Shown: positions 8,876 through 17,994, counted from the first letter of the stretch. The stretch: 64,000 nucleotides of DNA from Mariniphaga sp. (GCA_024636975.1 JAGXGA010000032.1:1-64000), one strand, 5' to 3'. The notes: generated by a model from the letters alone, not told the origin. Translations and numbers: made by a program.

Positions 8876-9232
8876 ATGTTGAATCAGTACGAAACCGTTT
8901 TCATTTGTACTCCCGTTTTATCTGAGCCACAGATAAAGGAAACGGTAAAAAAGTTCAGGGACATCATCGTCAGCAATGGCGGCGAGATGATCCATGAGGA
9001 AGACTGGGGAATGAAAAAACTGGCTTACCCCATTCAGAAAAAATCAAGCGGCTTTTATCACATGTTTGAATATAAAGCCCCTACCGAATTCATTACCAAA
9101 CTGGAAATTGAATTCCGCCGTGATGAACGCATTATCCGGTTCATGACTGTTGTCCTCGACAAATATGCTGTTGAGTACAGTGAGAAAAGAAGAAGACTGC
9201 AGAAAGAAAAAACAGAAAAAAAGGAGGCTTAA
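8876..9232 (+). CDS. rpsF: 30S ribosomal protein S6
   Basis: Small-subunit protein S6, which binds 16S rRNA together with S18. The N-terminus MLNQYETVFICTPVLS matches Bacteroidota S6, which supports the ATG at 8876; ATG at 8870 and TTG at 8867 are in frame but only add residues absent from relatives. The core DWGMKKLAYPIQKKSSGFYH and the lysine-rich C-terminus are typical. It is first in the rpsF-rpsR-rplI operon, 3 bp before rpsR, with a consensus promoter 43 bp upstream. Confidence 0.97.
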   Translation: MLNQYETVFICTPVLSEPQIKETVKKFRDIIVSNGGEMIHEEDWGMKKLAYPIQKKSSGFYHMFEYKAPTEFITKLEIEFRRDERIIRFMTVVLDKYAVEYSEKRRRLQKEKTEKKEA

Positions 9233-9235
9233 CAA

Positions 9236-9505
9236 ATGGCACAAAATACAAGTGAAATCAGGTACCTGACTCCGCCGTCAGTTGAGGTTAAAAAGAAAAA
9301 ATATTGCCGTTTCAAAAAAAGCGGAATCAAATATGTGGATTACAAAGACCCGGAATTTCTGAAAAAGTTCCTGAACGAACAGGGTAAAATTTTACCCCGC
9401 CGTATCACCGGAACCTCTTTGAAATACCAGCGCAAAGTGGGTAAGGCAATTAAACGTGCCCGTCAGATTGCTTTGCTGCCGTATGTAACCGATATGATGA
9501 AATAA
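9236..9505 (+). CDS. rpsR: 30S ribosomal protein S18
   Basis: An 89-residue S18 with the standard core [20 protein letters not shown], the [14 protein letters not shown] segment that contacts 16S rRNA, and the end [11 protein letters not shown]. It forms a heterodimer with S6 on the ribosome platform. A purine-rich AAAAAAGGAGG lies just upstream, inside the end of rpsF, one of the few good Shine-Dalgarno sites in the window. Confidence 0.98.
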   Translation: MAQNTSEIRYLTPPSVEVKKKKYCRFKKSGIKYVDYKDPEFLKKFLNEQGKILPRRITGTSLKYQRKVGKAIKRARQIALLPYVTDMMK

Positions 9506-9520
9506 AAAGGAGGCTACGAA

Positions 9521-9967
9521 ATGGAAATTATATTAACACAGGATGTAGAGCGGCTGGGAAGTAAAGACGATATCGTAAATGTGAAAGACGGTTTTGCCCG
9601 TAACTTTCTCATCCCGCAGAAAAAAGCAGTTATTGCCACTGGTTCGGCCAAAAAAATAATGGCTGAAAACATTAAACAACGTGCACACAAAGAATCACGC
9701 TTAAGGGAAGAAGCTAAGGCTATTGCTGAAAAGCTTGCCAATAAGCATGTGAAAATCGGGGCTAAAATCAGCTCTTCCGGTAAAATCTTTGGTTCGGTAA
9801 ATACCATTCAGGTAGCCGAAGCCATCAATAAAAAAGGTTTCGATATCGAGCGGAAACAGATTACTCTGCCCGAAGACAGCATCAAGGAAGTTGGTACTTA
9901 TACCGCAAAAATCAAACTCTTCAAAGATGTTGTAGTTGACCTGGAATTTGAAGTAGTTGGCGAATAA
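9521..9967 (+). CDS. rplI: 50S ribosomal protein L9
   Basis: A 148-residue L9. The N-terminal domain has the family pattern MEIILTQDVERLGSKDDIVNVKDGFARNFLIP, shown here only in part as VKDGFARNFLIPQ, followed by the long connecting helix and a C-terminal domain (GKIFGSVNTIQVAEAI). It binds 23S rRNA near the L1 stalk. A strong ribosome-binding site (AAAGGAGG) precedes the start, and a terminator follows at 9990, ending the operon. Confidence 0.98.
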   Translation: MEIILTQDVERLGSKDDIVNVKDGFARNFLIPQKKAVIATGSAKKIMAENIKQRAHKESRLREEAKAIAEKLANKHVKIGAKISSSGKIFGSVNTIQVAEAINKKGFDIERKQITLPEDSIKEVGTYTAKIKLFKDVVVDLEFEVVGE

Positions 9968-9989
9968 TCACTACCCTTAAGAATATTTA

Positions 9990-10028
9990 AAATGAGGTTG
10001 TCTTCTAAAGACAGCCTCATTTTTTTTA
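9990..10028 (+). terminator. Terminator of the rpsF-rplI operon
   Basis: ATGAGGTTGTCTT and AAGACAGCCTCAT pair around CTA with one G-T pair, followed by eight T. Confidence 0.92.
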
Positions 10029-10136
10029 CACCCTCTCCCATTCAGGCCTATTCAAGCCATACAATTCTAAATCATAACTTTATATTTCATTTCCTGGGGT
10101 TATTTTATTCATACCAATACCATACCTTCGCCTAAC

Positions 10137-10248
10137 TAAACTCAATGTAAACTCAATATTAACTCAATGATAACTCAATGTAAATTCAGTTATAATTGAA
10201 TTTACATTGAGTTAATACTGAATTTATACTGAATTAACATTGAGTTTA
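10137..10248. repeat. 112-bp imperfect palindrome made of 11-bp units
   Basis: Two 56-bp arms (10137-10192 and 10193-10248) are reverse complements at 47 of 56 positions with no loop. Each arm is five head-to-tail 11-bp units close to TAAACTCAATG. Both outermost units are identical. It lies between two convergent terminators. Confidence 0.9.
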
Positions 10249-10343
10249 ATCCGGAGGAAGTATAATATTCATTCCCTGCACCTAAATGATTCCTATTAAT
10301 AAAAAGTAAAAACTACTTGTGTCGGGTTTCCGGGACGTAACAA

Positions 10344-10386
10344 AACAAAAGCCGCATCAAGCCTTATACTTGATGCGGCTTTTGTT
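10344..10386 (-). terminator. Bidirectional terminator downstream of lptD-ridA
   Basis: An 18-bp perfect stem (AACAAAAGCCGCATCAAG with its complement) around a 7-nt loop. The A and T tracts at the stem ends allow termination in either direction; the likely user is the minus-strand lptD-ridA operon, 130 bp away. Confidence 0.8.
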
Positions 10387-10515
10387 CAAAGAATCGGACA
10401 TACCAGATCGAACGCTTAAACCCGGCTTACCAGTAGTATGCCGGGCTTTAAATTATAAATGGAAGGCATTTAATCAGGAGCTGCTGAAAAACTCACTCAG
10501 CGATAATTTACAGAC

Positions 10516-10896
10516 CTACCCCCGCATGGCAATGGTTTCGATTTCTATCAGCACGCCCAGGGGCAATTCCTTCACTGCAAAGGCAGCCCGTGCCGGTGGA
10601 TTTTCGGAATAAAATTGAGCATATACCTCGTTCATCAATTTAAAATCACCCATATTGGCGAGCAGACAGGTTGATTTCACCACATCGCTGTAAGTGTAAC
10701 CGGCGGCTTCCAGTATGGCGCCAACATTTTTTAGCACCTGTTGAGTTTGTTCCTTAATGCCCCCTTCAACAACCTTCATCGATTGCGGATCGAGCGGCAC
10801 CTGGCCGGCAATATAAAGCGTTCCGTTCATTTCAACAGCCTGGCTGTACGGACCAACAGCTTTAGGCGCTTTTTCAGTAAAAATAATTTTCTTCAT
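10516..10896 (-). CDS. ridA: RidA family reactive-intermediate (enamine/imine) deaminase
   Basis: A 126-residue YjgF/YER057c/UK114 protein. Members hydrolyse reactive 2-aminoacrylate-type imines released by PLP enzymes. The family signature is at the C-terminus: NPPARAAFAVKELPLGVLIE, where the arginine is the substrate carboxylate ligand, then IEIETIA. GQVPLDPQ near the N-terminus is also typical, and the length is standard. It starts 12 bp after lptD and is probably cotranscribed with it. A terminator hairpin follows about 130 bp downstream. Confidence 0.95.
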   Translation of the reverse strand: MKKIIFTEKAPKAVGPYSQAVEMNGTLYIAGQVPLDPQSMKVVEGGIKEQTQQVLKNVGAILEAAGYTYSDVVKSTCLLANMGDFKLMNEVYAQFYSENPPARAAFAVKELPLGVLIEIETIAMRG

Positions 10897-10908
10897 AGCG
10901 GTATCGGA

Positions 10909-13578
10909 TTAAAAATTATCGTAATGGCTTTGCCGTTTTTGAATTTTCAGATCCTGCAGCAACGACGATTTCGCATTAATTGTAAAGCTGTATTGCTTCA
11001 TGTACCCAAACGGAACGAAATTAAACGACATGGCCCAGCAATGCAAATCGCGGCTTACATTGAACGTGGTAAACGAAAATTCACCCGCCATTATATCGTA
11101 GTTGGTATTCATTGAAATACGCCAGTTTTGGGTGAGGTTCAAATTACCCCTGAAACCCAAAGTCTGGGTAAACCTGCCCTTGTCGGAAGGTCTTAATGGA
11201 CCGGCGTAATTGAAAGTATAGTCAAATCCAAAATCCCATGGAACATTAAAGTCGTAATAATCTTCGTATTCTCCGGGCAAAACATTTTCCTCTTCTATAA
11301 GTTCCTCATTTCGCTGTGCTGCCTGTTCGCCCTGTTTTGATCTGAAATTTAGCCCGAACGAAAGATTAGCCCGGGTCAGGCGGCCGAGTTTACCCAGGCC
11401 CGATCGCTCATTCCATACGTACTTATGAATTTTTGTACCGGTTTCATCCGTCATGTAAGGATCAAGGACTCCCCCCATGTTGATGCTGACACCTGCCACT
11501 GTCGTACGGGCTCTTATGTTAATCGGGGCAAGGTTAAGTGAATCGGCAATCAAGTTGTAAGAGGTTCCAAAACTCAGGTTATCAATAATTTTTACTTTTC
11601 GGAATTCTTCAGTGCCCTCTGTTTTGGTAGTATCACGAGTATCTACGACCTTGGCTTCCAAGTTGTTGTTCACTGAAAACGAGATGGCGCCTGAAGCTCC
11701 CCTGCCGGGCGATCCGCCATAGATACCACCTGTATTTACATCGTAATAACGAATGGTTCCCGCTTCATCAACCTGTATCGGCTGCCAGTAGCCGTATCGT
11801 TCAGCGCCAAAATCGGGCCGGTAACTAAAACTGAGTGAGGGTGTCATCTTATGCCTGATGCCCCTCACTTTTGAGTTGGGATTCAGGGGAAGGAACATCC
11901 CATAAATATTGGTCGATGAGCTTAGGCTGTAAGAATAATCGTACACTCGGTTTAATCCGGTCAGGGTATCTATTTGTACTGCCTGAGGAAAACCCGGATT
12001 ACTGAAATTTCCTCCCTCAACATACGTATAATCATATTTTTTAAAATACCATTTTTCATTGTAATTGAAGCCCGGTGTAAAATTTATATGATTAAAAAGG
12101 TTAAAGCTTGGCAATGAAATAGGGACATTGTGCCGGATACCGTTTTTCCAGTCGCGGGAAAACGACTGGTTCAAAATTTCATCTTCATGGGCGGTTATTG
12201 TATTTCGCAGGTTCCCGGTATAGTTTATACCAAACTTTTCGTACCATTTAATCGGGCCACTTCTCACTTTCGCCCTGAACGGATAAATCTTTGCCATACT
12301 GAATGTCATTTCAGGCAGAGAAAGTGTTAATGAAGAATCGCGTGAGTTTTGCGAATGCCTGAGGTTCACGGAAAGGTTATAGGGAGTATTTTCAAATTTC
12401 CTGGAATAGGAAATACTTGAGGATTTGGTATTTTGAAGATACCTTTCGGCAGTAACTGCATTTTGCCTGTCGTATCCGCTTGTAGAAAAATTGACCGATG
12501 CAGAGAAAGTCCGGAAGGGATTTGCTTTTGCATCCTGGCTGTGGCTCCATGTAATTGCAAACTGGGGAGAACGCTGATAGGTATCAAGACCACGCGATCC
12601 GTAAACGTTCACATTGTACCTGAAATCAAAACCTCCACTATACCTATACCTCACCCGGTAGTTGGTATGGAGTTTTGCTGCCCAGGAACCCCTTGAGTAA
12701 ATATCACCCATTAAACTGAGGTCGAAATAATCGTTGGCTGCCCAATAGTATCCCCCATCACGCAGGAAGAACCCGCGGTTATTTTCCTCTCCGTATGCAG
12801 GAACAATGATTCCCGATGAATAAGTGGGCGTATTGGGGAAATAGCCAAAAGGCAGAATGGGAAAGTAGATGGGAAAATCTTCCAAAACCATATAGGCAGG
12901 CCCGGTAATTATTTTATTGTTCGATATGACCTTTGCTTTTGTTAAGTGCAAATAGTAATGTGGATGTTCGGCATTACAGGTTGTATATTTTCCATCTTTC
13001 AACACAAATGCTTCGGCCGATATTTTTTTTGTCCGCCGGCTGTGAACGAATCCCTCACCCTGTTCAGTTACTACATCGGTGATAATTCCTTTTTCGGTTT
13101 CGAAATTGTAACGCAGTGTATTCGATTCAAATTCTTCCCTGCCGTCTTTAAAAATTGGTTTCTGTACCAGGGTACCCGTTGAATCGGTTATTCCTTCAGC
13201 ATAGACTTCTTTTGTCTCCAGATCAAGTTCGATGAAATAGGCATTAAGTTCTATCTGTTGATAGGTAACTTTTGCGTTGTTGTACAGGTATACCTTTTGG
13301 CCGTCGAATGAACCTATTATGGAGTCAGCAGCAGTGTAGTTGATCGGGGCTTCAATAACTGTTGGAGTTCTGCGTTGCCCCGCCTGTGACAAGTTAGTTG
13401 TGTCGACACCCAGCGTATCGGCATATTGTGGCATCCCGGGAATTGAATCGAGCATGGGCTGTCTTGAAACAATGGTATCAGGTGGAATAATAGTCTCCCG
13501 TTGTCCCGGGTTTGATTCCTGGCTGAAAACGATAAGGTGAAACAGAGCAAAAATGTATGTAACGACTAATTTGTACAA
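10909..13578 (-). CDS. lptD: LPS-assembly protein LptD (OstA-like)
   Basis: An 889-residue outer-membrane protein. A signal peptide (YIFALFHLIVFSQ) is followed by an OstA-type jellyroll (about residues 80-200: DGQKVYLYNNAKVTYQQIEL) and a large C-terminal beta barrel. The conserved plug/barrel start is recognisable (LEDFPIYFPILPFGYFP, YSSGIIVPAYGE). In the Lpt bridge, LptD inserts LPS into the outer leaflet. The only in-frame start near the signal peptide is TTG at 13576-13578; a TATTTTTG box (13620-13627 on the complement) sits about 45 bp upstream and agrees with it. ridA follows 12 bp later. Confidence 0.9.
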   Translation of the reverse strand: MYKLVVTYIFALFHLIVFSQESNPGQRETIIPPDTIVSRQPMLDSIPGMPQYADTLGVDTTNLSQAGQRRTPTVIEAPINYTAADSIIGSFDGQKVYLYNNAKVTYQQIELNAYFIELDLETKEVYAEGITDSTGTLVQKPIFKDGREEFESNTLRYNFETEKGIITDVVTEQGEGFVHSRRTKKISAEAFVLKDGKYTTCNAEHPHYYLHLTKAKVISNNKIITGPAYMVLEDFPIYFPILPFGYFPNTPTYSSGIIVPAYGEENNRGFFLRDGGYYWAANDYFDLSLMGDIYSRGSWAAKLHTNYRVRYRYSGGFDFRYNVNVYGSRGLDTYQRSPQFAITWSHSQDAKANPFRTFSASVNFSTSGYDRQNAVTAERYLQNTKSSSISYSRKFENTPYNLSVNLRHSQNSRDSSLTLSLPEMTFSMAKIYPFRAKVRSGPIKWYEKFGINYTGNLRNTITAHEDEILNQSFSRDWKNGIRHNVPISLPSFNLFNHINFTPGFNYNEKWYFKKYDYTYVEGGNFSNPGFPQAVQIDTLTGLNRVYDYSYSLSSSTNIYGMFLPLNPNSKVRGIRHKMTPSLSFSYRPDFGAERYGYWQPIQVDEAGTIRYYDVNTGGIYGGSPGRGASGAISFSVNNNLEAKVVDTRDTTKTEGTEEFRKVKIIDNLSFGTSYNLIADSLNLAPINIRARTTVAGVSINMGGVLDPYMTDETGTKIHKYVWNERSGLGKLGRLTRANLSFGLNFRSKQGEQAAQRNEELIEEENVLPGEYEDYYDFNVPWDFGFDYTFNYAGPLRPSDKGRFTQTLGFRGNLNLTQNWRISMNTNYDIMAGEFSFTTFNVSRDLHCWAMSFNFVPFGYMKQYSFTINAKSSLLQDLKIQKRQSHYDNF

Positions 13579-13619
13579 AATGATTCTGCATTAATTTCCG
13601 GACCAGACGGCTCGACGTG

Positions 13620-13627
13620 CAAAAATA
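13620..13627 (-). promoter_or_regulatory. -7 box for lptD-ridA
   Basis: TATTTTTG on the minus strand, 42 bp before the TTG start of lptD; no clear -33 TTTG. Confidence 0.5.
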
Positions 13628-13788
13628 GAAATAAGGGCTATATCACAGTCGTAATAAATGTAAAATAAACCTAATATTTATAATTTTATTGCAAAACATG
13701 AATATACAATCTGGATCAGCTGGAAGTGCCCTTTTAGTGTGCTGGTTTCACCAAATCTCCGATTTAATTTATTCTTCAACTTTTTAAA

Positions 13789-14850
13789 CTAATATTTTTT
13801 CTTGTTTGCAAATGCTACCAGCGATAACATTACGGGAACTTCAACCAGTACACCTACAACCGTAACAAGGGCGGCAGGCGATTGTAAACCGAATAACGCA
13901 ATAGCAACTGCAACAGCCAGCTCAAAGAAATTACTGGCGCCTATCATTGCTGCCGGTGCACATACCTGGTAATTTAATTTTAGTTTCTTCCCTCCGTACC
14001 ATGCCAGGAAAAATATAAAGTAGGTTTGAATCACAAGCGGAATAGCAGCTAATAGAATAATTAACGGATTATCGATAATGTTCTGCCCCTGGAAGGCAAA
14101 CAAAAGAACCAGGGTCACCAGCAGAGCTATAATGCTTACAGGTTTTAATTTATGAAGAAATACTTTTTTAAACCAATCTTCCCCTCTCGATTTAAGTAAT
14201 ATGCGTTGTGTTATTACACCCGCAACCAAAGGCACCACTACAAAAATCAACACACTTGCTACCAGCGCATCGTAAGGAATGACAACATCTGTTATACCAA
14301 GCAATAACCCTACAATCGGGATAAATGCTACCAATATGATCAGATCATTTACTGATACCTGCACAAGGGTGTAATTCGGATCGCCATCACTGAGATACGA
14401 CCACACAAATACCATAGCTGTACAGGGAGCAGCTCCTAATATTATGGCGCCTGCAATGTATTCTCCTGCCAGCGCAGGATCAATCCAAGCTGAATAAAGT
14501 TTTTCAAAAAATATCCAGGCAAAAAAGGCCATAGTAAAAGGCTTAATTAACCAGTTTATAATAACCGTCCATACTACGCCGTGGGGTTTTTTGCCTATTT
14601 TTCGTATGCTCGTAAAGTCAATCTGAAGCATCATCGGATAAATCATCAACCATATAAGTATGGCAATCGGAATGTTTACACGGGCAATCTCAAGTCTGCT
14701 CATTACTTCAATACTATCGCCGGCTATCAGGCCCAGGCCTATACCGGCAGCAATACACAAAGCTACCCAGACTGTAAGGTATTTTTCAAAAAAGCCGATT
14801 GTTTTTTTCGATTGGTCGGGGATTGTAACTTTTTGAATCGGATTTTTCAT
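13789..14850 (-). CDS. ACR3 family arsenite efflux carrier
   Basis: A 353-residue inner-membrane protein with ten predicted membrane segments. Family marks are IWLMIYPMMLQIDF near the N-terminus, the essential cysteine in GAAPCTAMVFVWSYL, and IGASNFFELAVAVAIALFG near the C-terminus. ACR3 proteins extrude arsenite, and some antimonite, using the proton gradient. It lies 30 bp behind a DUF1573 gene in the same direction. No arsR or arsC is visible on either side, so regulation by ArsR is not shown here. Arsenite efflux is inferred from the family. Confidence 0.93.
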   Translation of the reverse strand: MKNPIQKVTIPDQSKKTIGFFEKYLTVWVALCIAAGIGLGLIAGDSIEVMSRLEIARVNIPIAILIWLMIYPMMLQIDFTSIRKIGKKPHGVVWTVIINWLIKPFTMAFFAWIFFEKLYSAWIDPALAGEYIAGAIILGAAPCTAMVFVWSYLSDGDPNYTLVQVSVNDLIILVAFIPIVGLLLGITDVVIPYDALVASVLIFVVVPLVAGVITQRILLKSRGEDWFKKVFLHKLKPVSIIALLVTLVLLFAFQGQNIIDNPLIILLAAIPLVIQTYFIFFLAWYGGKKLKLNYQVCAPAAMIGASNFFELAVAVAIALFGLQSPAALVTVVGVLVEVPVMLSLVAFANKKKY

Positions 14851-14880
14851 AATGCAACTAGTGAATTCTTTCCTGATAAA

Positions 14881-15276
14881 TTAACTACCCTGAACTACAC
14901 TGCCTTTGATTCGCAGAACCACAGCAGAGTTAGCTGCATTTGAATTAACTGTTATAGTCTTATTGAAACTACCTGCAATGTTGGTGTTGTATTTAACCGT
15001 AATTTCTCCTTTTCCACCCGGGGCTATTGGTTCTTTCGGCCATTGCGGAACCGTGCATCCGCAGGAAGCCCGTACATTACTCAGTACAAGGGGTTTTTGA
15101 CCCTGGTTGGTGAAGGTGAACACACTATTTCCATCGCCTCCCTTTTCAATAGTTCCGTAATCGTGTAATATTTTTTCGAAAATAATTGAATCGGCTACTG
15201 CAACCTGATTATCCTGAGCCTGAAGAGCAAAGGAGAAAAGACTTAGAATTGTAAAAAGAAAGAATAATTTTTTCAT
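14881..15276 (-). CDS. Secreted DUF1573 protein
   Basis: A 131-residue protein with a signal peptide (residues 1-20, ends FALQA) and one DUF1573 domain: HDYGTIEKGGDGNSVFTFTN, then SCGCTVPQWPKEPIAPGGKG. This Ig-like (ASPM-SPD-2-Hydin related) fold is common in periplasmic proteins of Bacteroidota; no enzymatic role is known. It is cotranscribed with the ACR3 carrier (30-bp gap). A TATTTTTG -7 box lies at 15328-15335 on the complement. Confidence 0.92.
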   Translation of the reverse strand: MKKLFFLFTILSLFSFALQAQDNQVAVADSIIFEKILHDYGTIEKGGDGNSVFTFTNQGQKPLVLSNVRASCGCTVPQWPKEPIAPGGKGEITVKYNTNIAGSFNKTITVNSNAANSAVVLRIKGSVVQGS

Positions 15277-15692
15277 CGTAAAATTTGTAAACTATGCAAA
15301 TTATTGATTTTGATTGTTCGCTGTTCGCAAAAATACGAACTTTATGGAAATGTAAAACTTTTTATAAACATATTTTAGAATTTAATAAACTTCTAAGTCA
15401 TGTTGGGTTTTCCTCGCCAGCCGGGATTAAATATGTGGTAAATAAGCCTCCTATCGGTTTTCAACCGAACCATTGCTTCAATTAAAAGTTTCTGTATATT
15501 AGCATGAGATTGCTTTTCCGCCAACTGGTCGGAACTGCAATGACGGCTCTGTAGCGGGGACAGTATGCGGCGCAACAAATAGCATGATATTATATATAAC
15601 ATTTGCGCCGCAGAGAATACCTCTATTAATTTAGTTATATAGTTGGTACATGTTTATGACTGAAGCAAAATATTAGAAGGGTACTGGCATCT
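15277..15692. other. Intergenic region between DUF1573 and the broken ynfA
   Basis: About 415 bp without a supported gene. It contains the DUF1573 -7 box (15328-15335, complement), repeat copy 1 (15337-15377), a small hairpin (TCGGTT/AACCGA near 15454-15468) and a stronger hairpin (15566-15612: TGCGGCGCAA with its complement, 27-nt loop). Confidence 0.6.
15337..15377 (+). repeat. 41-bp direct repeat, copy 1
   Basis: Begins GAACTTTATGGAAAT and matches 17876-17916 at 38 of 41 positions in the same orientation. The two copies bracket the nhaA-ynfA segment. Confidence 0.85.
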
Positions 15693-16034
15693 TTAATTAT
15701 ACGGTATATTTCTTGGACCATACATAATAATTCCCATTCCTATGAGAGCTATTATTCCGCCAATGATATCGAACTTGTCGGGGATAAATCCATCTACTTA
15801 CCAGCCCCACAATATGGCCATAATGATAAAAACACCACCATAAGCGGCATATACCCGCCCAAAATTAGCGGGCTGGAGTGTAGCAACTACACCATACAAA
15901 AACAAGATGATTCCACCGATAGCACCAAACCACCAGGGCTTTTGTTCCCGCAACCATAACCAAACCAGGTATCCTCCACCAATTTCACACAGTCCGGCTA
16001 ATGTAAATAAGCTTACAGAATTGAACATTCTCAT
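15693..16034 (-). pseudogene. ynfA family small membrane protein, interrupted by one in-frame TAA
   Basis: The first 78 residues match the YnfA/UPF0060 family (ALCEI-like [18 protein letters not shown], then [12 protein letters not shown]) and end ILWGW. A TAA (15798-15800, complement) follows, and the same frame continues with VDGFIPDKFD, IIGGIIALIG and IIMYGPRN up to a stop at 15693. The joined product would be 113 residues, the normal family length of about 108. The four-helix protein is thus complete apart from one nonsense codon in the loop before the last helix. It is either a very recent pseudogene, a readthrough codon or a sequence error. It lies 68 bp behind nhaA on the same strand. 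The family's function is unknown. Confidence 0.85.
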
Positions 16035-16102
16035 AAATACATATTTCCCACTCTAAAATATGAATAGTATTATAAAAATTAACTTGCTAATTGCCAGCAC
16101 TA

Positions 16103-17464
16103 TTACGGCATAACTCTTGGCCCGGTTATTGTCAATTTAGGTTTTGTAAATAATAAAGTTATTATCCCCCCCAGGGCGGCAATCAGTGAGGCTATTAAAA
16201 TACTGATTTTAGAGACCTTTATCAACTCAGGACTGATAAATGCCAGGTTTGTAATAAAAAGAGACATCGTAAAACCTATACCGGCTATCATACCCATACC
16301 GATGACATGCGACCAGCGCAGGGAGGAATGCAGTACCGAAATGCCCAGTCTTTTACCAATGAATGCAAAAAGGCTAATCCCCAATACCTTTCCCACTACC
16401 AATCCCAACAATATTCCCAATCCAAGAGAGCTGGAAAGTACATCTGCCAGGCTTACATCCAACTTTACTCCTGCATTGGCGACAGCAAAAACAGGTATAA
16501 TGAAAAATGCATTGAAATCAATCAGTTTATGTTCCAGTTTGACCAACGGAGGCTCTGAATTTTCAGTATCCTTTTTGATGCTTTCGAGTAATTTTAATTG
16601 CCTGACATCAAGCATTGGAACACGGTTTTCCAAATCGGTCTCTCTTAATGCAACAATATTTTTAACTGTACGGGCTTTCAGATTCTTACTGTCCAATTTG
16701 GGTTTTCCCGGAATGGTAATGGCAAAAAGTACTCCTGCAATGGTAGGATGTATTCCTGAATTCAGGAAGCAGTACCAAAGAACTACACCTCCTGCAATAT
16801 ACCAAAACAAGTTCTTAACACCCATTCGGTTTAACAGCATTAAAAAGATAAAAATGCCTGCCCCGGCACCTAAAAATGACATGCTTAATTCTTCGCTATA
16901 AAATAATGCAATCACGATTATGGCTCCTAAATCATCGGCAATAGCCAGCGCTACCAAAAAAACCTTAAGCTGAATAGGCACCCGTTTACCAAGTAAACCA
17001 ATGATACCGAGAGAATACGCAATGTCGGTAGCCATTGGGATGCCCCAACCACGGATGCTCGCTGTGCCGACATTTAAACTTGCGAAAATAAGTGCTGGTA
17101 CAACCATCCCACCCAGGGCACCTAACAAGGGCATAGAAGCCTTTTTTAATGTCGACAATTCGCCAACAAGTATTTCCCGTTTGAGTTCAAGACCTGCCAC
17201 CAGAAAAAATATAGCCATAAGACCGTCATTAATCCATTCTTCAAGGGAAAGGCTGAAGGTAAAATGTTGAGAAAGCTCAAAGAGAAATTCAGCTTCAAGA
17301 TAATGATGATAAGCATCTGCCCATTGGGAATTGCCTAATATAAGGGCTATGATGGTAGCCGCGATCAAAAGCAGACCACCGGTTGTTTCCCTGTTCAGGA
17401 ATTGCCTTGCTATCTGCCGGAAATAAGCTAATGCTGATTGATTTTGTTTTACTGACTGATCCAT
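16103..17464 (-). CDS. nhaA: Na+/H+ antiporter NhaA
   Basis: A 453-residue inner-membrane antiporter with about twelve helices. The ion-binding aspartate pair is present in ALAIADDLGAIIVIALFY, along with GWGIPMATDIAYSLGI and the C-terminal GFTMSLFITNLAF. It exchanges sodium for protons in pH and salt balance, as expected for a marine or saline Bacteroidota. It is longer than E. coli NhaA (388) because of a cytoplasmic insertion (about residues 255-310, KPKLDSKNLKARTV ... SEPPLVKLEH), which is common in this phylum. The broken ynfA gene follows. The pair lies between the 41-bp direct repeats. Confidence 0.97.
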   Translation of the reverse strand: MDQSVKQNQSALAYFRQIARQFLNRETTGGLLLIAATIIALILGNSQWADAYHHYLEAEFLFELSQHFTFSLSLEEWINDGLMAIFFLVAGLELKREILVGELSTLKKASMPLLGALGGMVVPALIFASLNVGTASIRGWGIPMATDIAYSLGIIGLLGKRVPIQLKVFLVALAIADDLGAIIVIALFYSEELSMSFLGAGAGIFIFLMLLNRMGVKNLFWYIAGGVVLWYCFLNSGIHPTIAGVLFAITIPGKPKLDSKNLKARTVKNIVALRETDLENRVPMLDVRQLKLLESIKKDTENSEPPLVKLEHKLIDFNAFFIIPVFAVANAGVKLDVSLADVLSSSLGLGILLGLVVGKVLGISLFAFIGKRLGISVLHSSLRWSHVIGMGMIAGIGFTMSLFITNLAFISPELIKVSKISILIASLIAALGGIITLLFTKPKLTITGPRVMP

Positions 17465-17875
17465 TCTTTTATTTTTTTATTCTCTTACTTTCTGCAGGCC
17501 ATAGCCTTAGTGCCTTGAATATAACAATCAATTTAAACACCTCATAACAACTGCGTACCCAATATTGACAAGGCCAGGAATGGTAGCTGGAACAAAGCAA
17601 TGCTACTATTCCAGGATCACCTGCTGGTTTTGCCTGTTAACCTATATAGCAAAAGGTAATAATTCCAGTTTATAGACCATCAGAGCTAAATGGGCAGCGA
17701 AAAGTGAGGAACTTTTGTTTACCTTGCTTTCCAACATATAGTTGTCATTAATTGTTCCCGAAAATTCCTGATTTTCATTTTTAATGTCATTTTTCCTGTT
17801 AACACTTTTCTTCAGAAACATTTTATGGTTCTTTACCCACAGGCACACTTCAAACCTATTGGACCGTTATAAAGA

Positions 17876-17916
17876 GAACTTTATGGAAATCTAAAACTTT
17901 TTATCAAAATATTTTA
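17876..17916 (+). repeat. 41-bp direct repeat, copy 2
   Basis: Second copy of the element at 15337-15377; it lies directly upstream of the amiC promoter. Confidence 0.85.
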
Positions 17917-17926
17917 CCTTTATAAT

Positions 17927-17934
17927 TATATTTG
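17927..17934 (+). promoter_or_regulatory. -7 box for amiC
   Basis: TATATTTG, 60 bp before the ATG at 17995. The longer TTG start at 17932 would overlap this box, which favours the ATG. Confidence 0.6.
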
Positions 17935-17994
17935 CAGCCACATCCAATTATTTTTGAAGGATTTCGTTGTAAACTATATAAACTAAAGTTACCG

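Larger units (their letters stand above)
10029..10515. other. Convergent intergenic region between rplI and ridA
   Basis: About 490 bp with no supported gene. It holds the 112-bp palindrome (10137-10248) and the hairpin terminator (10344-10386). A 97-codon plus-strand frame starting at 10319 runs through the terminator and antisense to ridA and is rejected. Confidence 0.75.
17465..17994. other. Intergenic region upstream of nhaA and amiC
   Basis: About 530 bp. It holds a hairpin (GGAATGGTAGC 17577-17587 with GCTACTATTCC 17602-17612), repeat copy 2 (17876-17916) and the amiC -7 box. A 68-codon minus-strand frame (17642-17848) has no recognisable product and is not called. Confidence 0.55.

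Noticed and set aside
17642-17848. 68-codon minus-strand frame before amiC
   Set aside because: No recognised family, no promoter and no operon context; composition is not convincing.
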